Below are positions 22,901-31,771 of a stretch of 64,000 nt of DNA, in pieces. The stretch's first letter is position 1. The number at the start of each line of letters is the position of its first letter. The translations under genes and the position numbers were made by a program. Source of the DNA: Paenibacillus polymyxa (GTDB lineage: Bacteria > Bacillota > Bacilli > Paenibacillales > Paenibacillaceae). The stretch lies in contig NZ_CP015423.1 of assembly GCF_001719045.1 (NCBI RefSeq), positions 1,488,001 to 1,552,000 of the forward strand. The letters are read 5' to 3'. The notes beneath the pieces are model-generated. The model saw only the letters and a list, made by a program, of their open reading frames with translations, had not been told where the DNA came from and did no database searches.

Positions 22901-24351
22901 AATGCCTTGCTATCGAAACGATCCGGGTCAGTCAGCTTTTCAGCCATTTGACTATAAGCCTCCGGCACTTGTACCGGCTTGTAGTACCCCTCTATGAACT
23001 GAGTACGCAAGGGAGCAAAATACACCCCCAGGCACAAGACGACGATAACAACCGCCAGCCTTTTATATACACGTTGCAATGGGGATGATCCGAACCATTC
23101 CATAAATTGAATGACACCAAAGGTCAGCAACACCCCGAAATTAAGGGCAATCAGTCCAATAAATTTGTTAGGATCACGGAAAACCGAACCAATCACAGGG
23201 GTTTTCGTAACCAAAATGACAAACCACTTGGCAATGGATGGGAACGTCGTCCCAGTAGCTGCAACCAGAAACAGCAGCGTAAGTAGCGAGAAGATCAGAA
23301 TAATCGGATTTTTATGTGAACGTGTCACCATCGCATACCCGATCAATAGCAACAAAAATCCCCCTCCTATATAAAACATGCTAGGCAGTGAGGACAAGGA
23401 AAACATGGGCCACCAATAGCTCAGTAAATAACCTACGTTATATAAACTGCTGTTGCGGCTGAACAGAGACAACGTATCCACAACGTTGATATTATGCTGA
23501 GACGCTTGAGCGTCCATCAACATGCTACCGACATATAGAGACAACCAATAAAAACTGAGCAGACCAAAAAAGACGCCAAAAATGATCCCTTTACGCAAAA
23601 AATTGCCGTATAACGGCTGCAAATAGCTGCGACCAGCCTTTCGGTGGGTCCAGGTTAGTTTGATCAGTAGCAACAAGGTGAACAATCCCAAGTAAATCAT
23701 GCCGAAGAAAAAATAATGAATTGCCGCAGCACTAACGGTGAATACCGTAGCCAACAGGAACAGGTCGATCCAGTTCCGTTGATAAAGCTTGTGGGGATGA
23801 TAGTTTTTTATTTGTTGAATTTGAAACTTGGGGTCCACCGCACTAAAGAAGAATCGCAGCATTAACGGAAACAAACTATATCCACAGAGCAAATAAATAT
23901 GCTGAATGCGGAAAATAACCCACGGATTCAGCGCATAAAACAACGAGCCGACCATGATGGCAAAAATACGTGTCTTCGTAAAGCTTGGTGAATAATACAC
24001 ACTGACCAGTCGCTTGGCAAAGGCATACATCGAAAATGCCGAAACAAATAACAAGCCTGTAATAAACGACTTGAGCAAGACCGGGCCGCTTTCGTCAAAT
24101 AAGAGTGACAGTCCATAGAAGGGCAAGATGTACAGGATACGTGGAGCATTGAACAAGGTCGAGGTAGACCATCGCTCGTTCCATACTCCGGTTATTTCCT
24201 CCAGATACCGATGAGAGGTGGCTCCAAAAGCAATGTCGCTAAACACAATTTGCCCTGGTCCATAGATGGGTGCAAGATATGCAACAATCGCAATCAGCAT
24301 CAACATCATTGCCGCCATATCGTAGCGGTAGCGAAATATCCATTTTTTCAT
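19921..24351 (-). CDS. Very large multi-pass membrane protein with extracytoplasmic domains (GT-C-like)
   Basis: 1476 residues. The first ~440 contain about 11-12 hydrophobic segments after a short Lys/Arg-rich N-terminus, with an acidic motif FSDIAFG in the first outer loop, as in GT-C lipid-sugar glycosyltransferases. The next ~970 residues are hydrophilic, beta-rich and presumably outside the cell. A last membrane helix (FGWVLFLIGILGGAACF) and a basic tail end the protein. No exact family is recognised; the layout recalls YfhO-like and arabinofuranosyltransferase-like proteins. The start follows AGAGGGGG, 50 bp after the sensor kinase gene. Role in decorating or assembling a surface polysaccharide is inferred from neighbours. 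Confidence 0.7.
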   Translation of the reverse strand: MKKWIFRYRYDMAAMMLMLIAIVAYLAPIYGPGQIVFSDIAFGATSHRYLEEITGVWNERWSTSTLFNAPRILYILPFYGLSLLFDESGPVLLKSFITGLLFVSAFSMYAFAKRLVSVYYSPSFTKTRIFAIMVGSLFYALNPWVIFRIQHIYLLCGYSLFPLMLRFFFSAVDPKFQIQQIKNYHPHKLYQRNWIDLFLLATVFTVSAAAIHYFFFGMIYLGLFTLLLLIKLTWTHRKAGRSYLQPLYGNFLRKGIIFGVFFGLLSFYWLSLYVGSMLMDAQASQHNINVVDTLSLFSRNSSLYNVGYLLSYWWPMFSLSSLPSMFYIGGGFLLLLIGYAMVTRSHKNPIILIFSLLTLLFLVAATGTTFPSIAKWFVILVTKTPVIGSVFRDPNKFIGLIALNFGVLLTFGVIQFMEWFGSSPLQRVYKRLAVVIVVLCLGVYFAPLRTQFIEGYYKPVQVPEAYSQMAEKLTDPDRFDSKALYFPIADNMIQSYNGVATPKWNKGKTANEKATGDFQVYSSPKNTIFHHEGNDPGITYYMNFLQYVMDNGLSSRLGWLFSTFGVNQLVYHDEYVGQEKRQDFHLSQLEGQTGLKRTYQNGLFSIFNLDQTPPYMNILASKIVTPYGFSRLESYSHLPGFDFNRFGVLFSALRPELKTIQTINKGDYVEAASFNDLLLSQLPAEDYLRPFDAIEDGNAFLKWSKTFASTNDWLWYLSSQNIRNFPFDMEMDAGIAVTFASKKLDVAPYQMSSIAGKTVVDFDSMLRTETFFKPDNPQLFSVQANPREELNDVPTLHGEIMKGDPSNIWQVARSGLLEAKENNPYQFQITVSGRGTNKMHVKMRFYDKQMRELGVSYVVAPSEGYNFDSVKFYGEYVSPPGSYWMRMDLLTLQRPQQKNYWWIHDIQLRDLGQYSKPNTFTMHKKLDQPQTSHVYARVFMNKAGGKLQVTLPDKVVNIKTQDDGLNQFQWVDLGVHAFPKGDTPVTVNNLQGFNAVNQFAIVPVDQLDQLSFPVEQALKRGKLFFTLEAENDFNAEGNVQTERASPRLSMGRGISYQKGALSRDVEVAKTGTYATAILANLPAGYQGSLTMKWTNEETGEVLTRTIHTGESYKRLPATSLSETQVIETVPNQDGFAKKIIQIPGLLNDYGRVEFKNLFLTKGKYHLTLVLDSQVPSLSSFGDIHRMGGQEVTVMPGEDTKESLSTTDVGCVADIRPGQTNMSIKDKELSIRYAPSYSCDWNIYASKKMKAEPLQEYAVQLDARSEQIGSRHMKVIFLNKASQVLQTSYIDEVEERDKEQWNHYDQIVKAPAGTAMMQFQILAHAHKKQSGLFQMKQYSIIPYQAMITVDQFTLFEGTDMDTFFMAPHASESIQATRENSMERSFTLYNPTHQQVLIRETESPNPLWEFRLGSENQRARLSVNGVTTGFITDGNGNGKVVVILASAYRFGWVLFLIGILGGAACFLPYRRWKKRKLP

Positions 24352-24401
24352 GCTTGTCCCCCTCTCTTGAACTTCTCGTATATCTGTCGGTTATCTTGGA
24401 C

Positions 24402-26135
24402 CTATCTTCTCAAACGAACGATTGCCTGCAAGCCCTGATCGGTATTACGCAGCTTTAAACGACCGCCTATGGTCTTCAGGTATGCATCCATATGGTACAG
24501 GCTGAACGCATGCTCCTGCGAGTTTTGGGAATAGTCTGGCTGGAAATAGCTCCAACGCATTTTATCATCAATCCCGCCGCCCGTGTCTTCAATGTTAATA
24601 ATAATTTCTCCTTCTTCCAGCCGTGAACTAACCTTAAGCACTTGAGATTGCCGCTTGGACCGCAGACCTGTTCGGCCCTTTTCCTGCTTCTCAGGCTGCT
24701 CCCCACCTTGGCCCATGGCCTGCACTGCATTTTCCAGCAGCCCCTGAATCGTTTTGTACAGCATGGGTGCTTGTGCTGCAATTGATGGAACAGGCTCTTG
24801 CCGCAAGATCACTTGAATGTTCTTCATGTTCAATGAACGGTTCGCCCATTTCAGCGACTCAGACAATACTTCATTCATATCTGTAAAGCTAATTCCACTA
24901 TTATCATGCATCTTCTCTTCCAGCTCATCGCGCAAGCTACGAACTCCCGTCAGTAACTCTCCCAGTGAGGATTCCTGTCTGAGACGACCCTGGATGAAAT
25001 TTTCATTCAACTCGCGAAAATACTCCAGTTCCTCATGAGAGGCTCCTTTTCCCTGACTCGAAGCCGCTTCAAAGCGGTTTGCTAGATCATGATAAAATCC
25101 CAGTAGCTTCAAATCATCACCGCCTGTGAGACGGCTAGTCTGCTCTTGCAGCTCTTGTAGTTGCTGCTCAATCGTCTGCATTAACGGCAAATAATAGGTG
25201 TCCTGCTGCTGTCGCATATCTTCATCTCGCCGTTGGTCACGCACCTGATTGTTCACGATGGCATCCTTTACAATCCGTTTGCGGAACTGTACGAGCATGG
25301 CCCACAGAATGAACAATATCAAAACCATGACCATCCATAACTGTTTACGAAAGGAGCTGATTCGCTGAGCTGTATCCTCACTGGCATCCTTAACCGATAT
25401 GTAAAGGGCCTCTTCCCCAAGGCGGCTGAATCCTATTCCGTGTTTCTCTCCGCCATCTTCGATGATACCTGTATTGCCTTCCAGCAGCCTACGGGTTACG
25501 CCCGTGATGTCCGTTCGGTTAATATCCGAAGTACTTCGGGAAGCTACGACCTTAAATTGACCGTTATAAAATAAAGTCTCATGCTGGTTAATCGGTTTAC
25601 TTTTAATAATCCCGCTGAGCATATCAGCGTCAACCGTGCGCACCATAAAACCGCTCATCTGTGCCCCTTGAATCCTGCATGCTATATACTGGGCAGGCTG
25701 ATGATCCTCTGTCACAAAAGAGCTTACTGCACAACCATTTTGCAGCCATTTAATCTGCTGGACTACACTTTTCATCTCACGATTGTCTCGTCCGACCATC
25801 ACATGATACTGCTCATCCAGCACATAAAAGGCCCCGCTTTCACGCTTAAAACCCTCAGGATACTGGCGTGTTCCCTGATTCAGCATATCTCTGCCCAGAC
25901 TGGACGACAGCTCCTTCAGTTCAGCCTGCCATGCGGCATAACGCTCGGTTATGCTGCTAGAAAGTTCCTGTACCTCATACTGGAGCTGTTCGTTCTGAAT
26001 CTCCGCCAAGTGAACACTGAATTGTCGCACGACAAACCATTGAAGCACAGCGGCCAGAAACACTGTCACACCCAGGACGATCAGGTACAGGATCAGCTTT
26101 TGCCAACCTGGTTTCAACAAAGCCCATTGTTTCAT
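24402..26135 (-). CDS. Membrane sensor histidine kinase-like protein
   Basis: 577 residues: a first membrane helix (about 14-35), an extracytoplasmic sensor of ~220 residues of Cache-like appearance, a second helix (LWMVMVLILFILWAML, about 270-290), a coiled region rich in Gln/Arg, then a kinase core. The ATP-binding N box is GLLENAVQAMGQ and the G1 box is IEDTGGGID. The candidate phospho-His is in FYHDLANRF, not a standard HisKA box, so phosphotransfer is inferred. It overlaps the preceding small gene by 4 bp and precedes the large membrane protein. The divergent response regulator at 26627 is its likeliest partner. Confidence 0.75.
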   Translation of the reverse strand: MKQWALLKPGWQKLILYLIVLGVTVFLAAVLQWFVVRQFSVHLAEIQNEQLQYEVQELSSSITERYAAWQAELKELSSSLGRDMLNQGTRQYPEGFKRESGAFYVLDEQYHVMVGRDNREMKSVVQQIKWLQNGCAVSSFVTEDHQPAQYIACRIQGAQMSGFMVRTVDADMLSGIIKSKPINQHETLFYNGQFKVVASRSTSDINRTDITGVTRRLLEGNTGIIEDGGEKHGIGFSRLGEEALYISVKDASEDTAQRISSFRKQLWMVMVLILFILWAMLVQFRKRIVKDAIVNNQVRDQRRDEDMRQQQDTYYLPLMQTIEQQLQELQEQTSRLTGGDDLKLLGFYHDLANRFEAASSQGKGASHEELEYFRELNENFIQGRLRQESSLGELLTGVRSLRDELEEKMHDNSGISFTDMNEVLSESLKWANRSLNMKNIQVILRQEPVPSIAAQAPMLYKTIQGLLENAVQAMGQGGEQPEKQEKGRTGLRSKRQSQVLKVSSRLEEGEIIINIEDTGGGIDDKMRWSYFQPDYSQNSQEHAFSLYHMDAYLKTIGGRLKLRNTDQGLQAIVRLRR

Positions 26136-26593
26136 GCTTCCCTGTCCCCTCCATTTTGTTCAAGACGGCTCAAAATAGCCTGCATCAGGCATTCCAGCTC
26201 GTAGCTGACCAGCGGTAGCCGTGCGCACAGCAACCGGGGAGTGCGACGCTGGAGGGCAGCAAACCTCGCAGCGGTTTCCGTTGCCCCGTTCGTCAGTAGG
26301 ATCAACTCGCATGTTTTTGCGATATATAAGCGATCCAGCTCTTCCTCGCCGTATTCTCGCAGATCAACAACGTAAATATCATGACGATCGTCCATATGCT
26401 GAAGTGCGCTGGAGACAGCCAGGGTCACCCCTGTATGCCGTGCAGCATGATACTGATGAAGGAGACGCATACCTTTTTCCCAGAGGGCATGTTCAGCCGA
26501 ATCAAATCGTTCACAAAAAAGACGCAACGCCCGTTCTGTATTGACATCTTTCAAAAATGCCAAAACGCTGATATTATACATGTAGTTCCTCAT
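26132..26593 (-). CDS. Uncharacterised protein coupled to the sensor kinase
   Basis: 153 residues, soluble, alpha/beta by composition, with strands such as HDIYVVDLREY and CELILLTNGA. It has no signal peptide or membrane segment and I do not recognise the family. ATG 26593 follows AGGAAG by 6 nt; the second Met (residue 5) also has a GAGGAA and is possible. Its stop overlaps the kinase start by 4 bp (translational coupling), and it is divergent from the response regulator at 26627 with only 33 bp between the starts. A signalling accessory role is inference. Confidence 0.65.
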   Translation of the reverse strand: MRNYMYNISVLAFLKDVNTERALRLFCERFDSAEHALWEKGMRLLHQYHAARHTGVTLAVSSALQHMDDRHDIYVVDLREYGEEELDRLYIAKTCELILLTNGATETAARFAALQRRTPRLLCARLPLVSYELECLMQAILSRLEQNGGDREA

Positions 26594-26626
26594 TTCTTAC
26601 TTCCTGATTGGAGTTGCGCAGTTCTT

Positions 26627-27331
26627 ATGACACCCCAAAACATTCTATTTGTTGACGACAGCCCTATGGTTCTGTCCCTGCTCGAACGGACCTTGACGCA
26701 AGAAGCATTTACCTTACATACCGCTCACACGCCCAAAGAAGCCTTACAAGTGCTGGAACAGCACCCGATTGATGTGGTCGTTTCCGATCTGCTCATGCCT
26801 GGTCTGGATGGGATTACCTTCCTTCGCATGATTAAGAAGGATTATCCACATATCGTACGAATCATTTTGTCTGGTCACCTGCATACGCAGTCCATTTTAT
26901 CGGCAATTAATCAAGTCGGTGTGTTCCGTTTTTTGACGAAACCGCTGGAGTTGGATGATGATACGCTAAAGAAAATACTGTATGAGGCGCTTGATCAGGC
27001 CAAACTCAACCGAAATAGCCTGCATGCAGAACAGAACGTAGCTTCCGACCTGTCAGCATTTATAGACAGCATTTTGAACGCTCCGTACCGACCCTATGTG
27101 CTACTGAATGAACAAGATATCGTAACCGCTGTACACATTGCACTCGCTGAGCTGTATCCTGTCGGCTGCTCACTACGTCATCCTGACGGGGAAGGTATTC
27201 AGTTAACCACGCATTCATTATATATACCGTATGAGGAGTCGGAATCTTCCGATCCCGACCTGTACACGCTGGATACGCTGACCCTTGGCCATTCATCGTT
27301 ACGCCTTATCCGCCTTAGCGAGATCGCCTGA
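26627..27331 (+). CDS. Response regulator with CheY-like receiver and unknown C-terminal domain
   Basis: I start it at ATG 26627 (MTPQNILFVDDS); the frame is open further upstream, but that part is antisense to the neighbouring gene. SD is poor (TTGGAG, 13 nt away). 234 residues: receiver 1-125 with D10/D11, phosphoacceptor Asp54 in VVSDLLMPGLDG, ILSGH and the Lys in LTKPLEL all present, then ~105 residues with no DNA-binding or output motif I recognise. Receivers of this RpfG/HD-GYP-like type often end in HD-GYP, but no HD-GYP motif is present. Its 3' end overlaps the convergent glycosyltransferase gene by 33 bp. Confidence 0.82.
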   Translation: MTPQNILFVDDSPMVLSLLERTLTQEAFTLHTAHTPKEALQVLEQHPIDVVVSDLLMPGLDGITFLRMIKKDYPHIVRIILSGHLHTQSILSAINQVGVFRFLTKPLELDDDTLKKILYEALDQAKLNRNSLHAEQNVASDLSAFIDSILNAPYRPYVLLNEQDIVTAVHIALAELYPVGCSLRHPDGEGIQLTTHSLYIPYEESESSDPDLYTLDTLTLGHSSLRLIRLSEIA

Positions 27332-28210
27332 GTGACGGGTGCCGCCCTTTAACACGGCGGCTACCCCAATCACAGTCAGGCATACATACATCCACAACAT
27401 CCCCATCGTCAGCAAGGGGTGACGGATATAGTTTTTCAAATTCCCCCATGTATACAGCACCGGACGGAAGAAGTACCAACGTTCCAGCGCCTTTCGCAAT
27501 CCGCCCTCTTCAGATGACATCGTACGATCCATCACCGAAAAGTAGTAAGCTTTTTTACGTAATACATCGTGCAGATACACCTGTTTTTCATCATGGTATA
27601 CCCGTGTAAATACCGCCCGGCGAATAACTCCGCCAGACTCTATATAACGCAAGGTTGGCTGTATTTCTTCAAAAGCAATCTGCTCCGCATTAAATCCGCC
27701 CGTCGATTCATAAGCGCTCATTCGCCAGAAGCGTGCCGCTTCAATGGAGCGTTTTCCCAAGGTCTCACCCGCGTTATTAATCACATTTCGCTCAAAAACT
27801 TTCACTTTGGAAAAAAAATTGTCCGCTTCCGAATACGCCTCCTCCGGAATGACCAAGGCGCCAATATCCTGATGATCGTCAAAAAAGTCGATGCTCTGCT
27901 GAATCAGATGTTCGGCTAAAATCATATCGGAATCCAATACAAATATGTATTCGGCCCCCAAGTGTTTTGCTTCCTCAACCGCCCTGACCCTGGCGACTCC
28001 CCGCTCCCCATGGGGAAGCTCCAGTACCGTTACGGGTACTGAACTCCCTGCCGACAGCATACGAATCGTCTCGACGGTCCGGTCATTGGAGCCATCATCA
28101 GCAATTACAATATGCAGATCCTTGTAATTTTGCCCCATACAGCTTCGCAAACAAGGCTCTATCGTCCGCTCATTGTTGTACGTGGAGAAGAGTATGACCA
28201 CTTTGTCCAC
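27299..28210 (-). CDS. Family 2 glycosyltransferase
   Basis: 303 residues with a GT-A fold: VVILFSTYNNERTIEPCL at the N-terminus, ADDGSNDRT for the nucleotide, and metal-binding DSDM (residues about 92-95). A C-terminal hydrophobic helix (MLWMYVCLTVIGVAAV) suggests membrane association. The start lies inside the preceding glycosyltransferase gene (41-bp overlap), so the two are probably co-translated. It likely adds a sugar to a lipid-linked polysaccharide unit; donor and acceptor are unknown. Confidence 0.88.
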   Translation of the reverse strand: MDKVVILFSTYNNERTIEPCLRSCMGQNYKDLHIVIADDGSNDRTVETIRMLSAGSSVPVTVLELPHGERGVARVRAVEEAKHLGAEYIFVLDSDMILAEHLIQQSIDFFDDHQDIGALVIPEEAYSEADNFFSKVKVFERNVINNAGETLGKRSIEAARFWRMSAYESTGGFNAEQIAFEEIQPTLRYIESGGVIRRAVFTRVYHDEKQVYLHDVLRKKAYYFSVMDRTMSSEEGGLRKALERWYFFRPVLYTWGNLKNYIRHPLLTMGMLWMYVCLTVIGVAAVLKGGTRHSGDLAKADKA

Positions 28211-29396
28211 TCTGTTCTGCCTCCTCTACCCAATCTTCCATCAACTGCTCAAACGTAGCAGCCGTATGATCAAAATGGAATCTTAACGCATATTGATACG
28301 CCCGCTCACGGATGGCCATGTAATCTTCGCCGCCCTTCGCTGCTCTTTCCATTTGTTCAGATAATCCCCGGATGTCGCCGTGAAAGCATAGATACCCGCT
28401 TTTTCCGAAATCCGTTGCATCCACCAGCCCCGGTGAATTGCTGACAATGCTGGGCGTTCCAACGGCTGCGGCTTCGGTAATCGTCAATCCCCAGCCTTCA
28501 CGCAAGGAAGGAAACACCAGCGCGTGGGCACGACTCATCAGCTCCAGCTTATGCTCTGCTGAAACAAATCCGTAAAAGGTAATATCGGCTTGCGATTGCC
28601 CCTGTTCATCCGGTTCTCCGTATGTTAATCCATATCGTTTCATAATCGGCAACAATTGTTCTGCCACATAGGTTTTATCGGTTTTTCCGGCAATCCATAA
28701 CATAGCCTGAGGGAACTTTTCCTTGAGCTGCCCAAAGGCCTCAACGACCAGATCAATGCCTTTATATTTGACGAAGCGCCCAGCATACATGAAGGTCGGA
28801 TTAGGCTCCTTCGTTAAAAATTGTTCGCGCGGCCAATGATCAAACTCAATGCCTTCCGGTAAAAGATGGACACGATCCGGGTGAAAGCCCAGCTTAAGTA
28901 GATCGTATCGAGTAGACGGAGATACCGTAAGCGTCCGATCCTTACGAGCCAGCTTAAGCATCAAGGGCTCCATATGAAACCCAATAACATTTAGCGGGAA
29001 TTTGGCGTTCTCAAACCATATCTCCCTTGTTAGCTGATGTATGAAAAAAATCCGCTTGGATGCCTCCACCCAAAATCGGGTAAAGAATTGATGCGTATTC
29101 GCCTGGTTAATCACATAGTCGATCTTCCTTCGATGACGACGGTAATAGCGCATCGCATAATAAATAACACTGTATATGTTCCCTTTTCGAATATACGTAA
29201 TACCGTCAATAACTTCATGCTCAGGCATCCCCTCAAATTGAGGTGAAAAATGAATGAACTGGAAGCGGCCTTGCTGTGAACGTTTAAGCATTTCGTGGGT
29301 GAAAATTTCTGCTCCCCCGCTTTTAGGTGAACGAATGTCACGCCAGGAAAGCAATAGAACTACGGTTTTACCGTCCTGTTCATGTATGGTATTCAT
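28170..29396 (-). CDS. Family 4 glycosyltransferase
   Basis: 408 residues, GT-B fold of the GT4 class. The donor-site signature is visible as MYAGRFVKYKGIDLVVEAF, VFPSLREGWGLTITEA and the Glu of the E-x7-E motif (EGWGLTITEA), with VGTPSIVSNSPG following. Cytoplasmic; acts on lipid-linked sugars. It overlaps the flippase gene by 17 bp and the GT2 gene by 41 bp, so it belongs to a tight four-gene operon (31771 to 27299). Confidence 0.9.
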   Translation of the reverse strand: MNTIHEQDGKTVVLLLSWRDIRSPKSGGAEIFTHEMLKRSQQGRFQFIHFSPQFEGMPEHEVIDGITYIRKGNIYSVIYYAMRYYRRHRRKIDYVINQANTHQFFTRFWVEASKRIFFIHQLTREIWFENAKFPLNVIGFHMEPLMLKLARKDRTLTVSPSTRYDLLKLGFHPDRVHLLPEGIEFDHWPREQFLTKEPNPTFMYAGRFVKYKGIDLVVEAFGQLKEKFPQAMLWIAGKTDKTYVAEQLLPIMKRYGLTYGEPDEQGQSQADITFYGFVSAEHKLELMSRAHALVFPSLREGWGLTITEAAAVGTPSIVSNSPGLVDATDFGKSGYLCFHGDIRGLSEQMERAAKGGEDYMAIRERAYQYALRFHFDHTAATFEQLMEDWVEEAEQSGQSGHTLLHVQQ

Positions 29397-30645
29397 GGGG
29401 TAAATCCCCCTTTATCTTTATTTTGAACAAATGCACATAGGCGTCTATTACAAAGTAGAGAGCCATAGCTCCGTAAACAATGAACTCAGATAGCAAAAAA
29501 TCTACCGGGTCTGTGTGGGCTATATGAAAGGCTACTAATAAGGCCGCGGCTCCTGCCATCAGACTGAACATAAATTTGCGTCTGCCCACCAATACGTGCA
29601 CATGTACAAAAAACAGCACGATGGAAAATAGCCAGTACACCCAGCCCCCCCATGGAATATAGGCCTCGGCCGATTGGTAAGAGGCTCCGAATAATATGGG
29701 AATAGAGGATGGGAACACAAAGGTCGTGCCCACATATACACAGATTGCAGCTACAGCCATTAATCCGGCATAGACGGCAATCAACTTGCCCAAAGCTTGG
29801 CGGTCATGCCCCTGTGCACCGATCTTTGGAATAAAGGCAGCAATGAGGCTATACGAAACGTAATAGACCAATTGGCTGTACTTCAGTGCAATGGCATAGC
29901 TGCTGGCCTGCTCGGGAAAGTAATGCTGTACATACAACATGTCGATGGAGATACAAAACAAAATAAATAAATTCGTCATAAGGCTATCGGTGAAATCCTG
30001 ACTCAATGATTTCCATAGCCCAGAAGGGATATGTTCTCTACCGTATGTGAATAAGGACAAGCCACGAGCAGAAACGATCCAGCCGTGGAGCAGCGACAGT
30101 AACATTCCCCCACAGCTCGCTAACAGTAGGGCTTCCAGCTTTAACCCCAGTGCAGCCAGGACAAAAAACAGGCTCAGCTTCCCTAGTACCTCAATGTAAT
30201 AGTTCACATTGAGCGCCAACATGCGTTCCCTGCCCTGTAAATCTCCGCGGCACGAACTCACAAGAATATGCAGTCCGATCAAGCCATACAGCATGAACAG
30301 CGGGTCGGATTCGACGCCTAATAACGAACGCAGTAACGGATGAAAGATGAGTAAAATGATCATGGCAAGCACGGTTAGCACCAAAGGTGCTTTGAGTAAT
30401 AGAGAACCGAGCGGTAAGCTTCGTAGCGCAAGCTTTTGGTCTCCCTTAGAGACCAGTTTGGCAGTTAATAGCTGGATGGATAAACCCAAAACGGATAAAA
30501 GCGCAAAAAGCGCCAGCAGCGCATTCGCCTGGCCATAAGCTTGTCCGGTAAGATACCAACTCGCTGCAATGTGGAAGAAAAAATTAAATCCGTTAAGCAG
30601 CACATTAAAGAGAGGAAACATCAACGATCGCAATCGGTTGTTCAC
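29380..30645 (-). CDS. Wzx-like polysaccharide/lipid flippase
   Basis: 421 residues, almost entirely hydrophobic, about 12 membrane helices, with the MATE/Wzx-type start (LMFPLFNVLLNGFNFFFHIAASW). In such loci this protein moves the lipid-linked repeat unit across the membrane. It lies 4 bp after a GT2 gene and overlaps the next glycosyltransferase gene. No Wzy polymerase is obvious in the cluster unless the 1476-residue protein plays that part. Confidence 0.8.
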   Translation of the reverse strand: MNNRLRSLMFPLFNVLLNGFNFFFHIAASWYLTGQAYGQANALLALFALLSVLGLSIQLLTAKLVSKGDQKLALRSLPLGSLLLKAPLVLTVLAMIILLIFHPLLRSLLGVESDPLFMLYGLIGLHILVSSCRGDLQGRERMLALNVNYYIEVLGKLSLFFVLAALGLKLEALLLASCGGMLLSLLHGWIVSARGLSLFTYGREHIPSGLWKSLSQDFTDSLMTNLFILFCISIDMLYVQHYFPEQASSYAIALKYSQLVYYVSYSLIAAFIPKIGAQGHDRQALGKLIAVYAGLMAVAAICVYVGTTFVFPSSIPILFGASYQSAEAYIPWGGWVYWLFSIVLFFVHVHVLVGRRKFMFSLMAGAAALLVAFHIAHTDPVDFLLSEFIVYGAMALYFVIDAYVHLFKIKIKGDLPHEYHT

Positions 30646-30649
30646 GTTG

Positions 30650-31771
30650 TTATCTCACCCGCCGATCCAGTCGCCAAATATCAATGATGGAGCGCAAAAA
30701 ACGAATAGAATCCTTCCAGACATGGATGTGCGAGCCATCCCGGTCAATACATTTGACGGGTAATTGCAGCACACGAAGCTGGAGTCGCTTGGCAATAAAC
30801 ATCATTTCCAAATCCAACGCCAGTCCGAGCTGTTCCTTTAAATGCGGAAACATTCGCTTCACTGCAACCGAACTCATCACTTTAAGCCCAGTCTGGGAAT
30901 CCACCACACCTGTGGGTAAAAAAGGACGGGAAATGACTCGCTTACCAAAGCTGACGACAGATCGCAATAAAGATCGATTCTCAGCGGTCATATCCTTGGT
31001 TCCGATCACGACATCATAATAGCCCTGCTGAACAACATTAATCATTCTGGCAATATCCTCAATAAAAAAGGAGTCATCTGCGTCCACAAATACGTAGTAA
31101 TCCGCACCAATGGTCCGCATCCCTTCCAGATACGTCCCTGCCTTACGTGTATTGCGTCCCAATTCCCTTGTTTGAAGCAGCGGGCTAAGATTCTGATTAA
31201 TCCGGTTTACGGACAAGTCCGTGGCTGCCTCCAGCGCTTTAATCAAGGCATTCGTACCATCGTAGCTGCCATCATCAATGAGATAAATCGAACCTTCAAT
31301 AATATGGCTGCGGATAAAGACCTGCAATCGTTCAGCAAAGGTTTTGACATGAACAAAACGTTGCTCTTCGTTATATACAGACAAGATAAATGCAATATGT
31401 TGGCTTTTGGTCGAATACTCGGGATAGAGCAAGCTTTGTATTTCCGAAAGCATTTCTTCGTTGTCATTGGCTTGCCAAAATAGTAGCCGCAAACGACCTA
31501 CTCCGATGATTTGCACCATATGCTGATCACTGAACGGAAATGTTACATCCGTCACCAGTAACAGTGGCATTTGCGGAAATTGGCTACGGATCTGATTGGC
31601 TTTCCGCACTGCCTGCCCCGGCTCCCTATAATCAATCAGGCAACAACATGCGTTCTCGTAGACTGAAGCTGCCTCCGTGTCCTCGCACTGTATATATTGG
31701 TAAAAACAAATCACATTGGGATAATCAATAGCCCTGTCGTTATCGCTAAAAATGGCTATAGGTCCCTGCAC
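30650..31771 (-). CDS. Family 2 glycosyltransferase with an N-terminal receiver-like domain
   Basis: 373 residues. GTG 31771 has GGAGAGG 5 nt upstream. Residues ~1-118 have the strand/helix rhythm of a receiver domain (IAIFSDND at the start, CCLIDYREPGQAV around the acceptor site, LLLVTD later), but no conserved Lys is evident. Residues ~125-373 are a GT2 domain like dolichol/undecaprenyl-phosphate sugar transferases: AFILSVYNEEQRF, LIDDGSYDGTN, DADDSFF (metal site) and TGLKVMS. First gene of the polysaccharide operon. The receiver-like reading is inference; the GT2 part is secure. Confidence 0.8.
   Translation of the reverse strand: MQGPIAIFSDNDRAIDYPNVICFYQYIQCEDTEAASVYENACCCLIDYREPGQAVRKANQIRSQFPQMPLLLVTDVTFPFSDQHMVQIIGVGRLRLLFWQANDNEEMLSEIQSLLYPEYSTKSQHIAFILSVYNEEQRFVHVKTFAERLQVFIRSHIIEGSIYLIDDGSYDGTNALIKALEAATDLSVNRINQNLSPLLQTRELGRNTRKAGTYLEGMRTIGADYYVFVDADDSFFIEDIARMINVVQQGYYDVVIGTKDMTAENRSLLRSVVSFGKRVISRPFLPTGVVDSQTGLKVMSSVAVKRMFPHLKEQLGLALDLEMMFIAKRLQLRVLQLPVKCIDRDGSHIHVWKDSIRFLRSIIDIWRLDRRVR

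Noticed and set aside
26381..26626. 82-codon N-terminal extension of the response regulator
   Set aside because: Antisense to the 153-residue gene and not protein-like; the receiver domain starts at ATG 26627.
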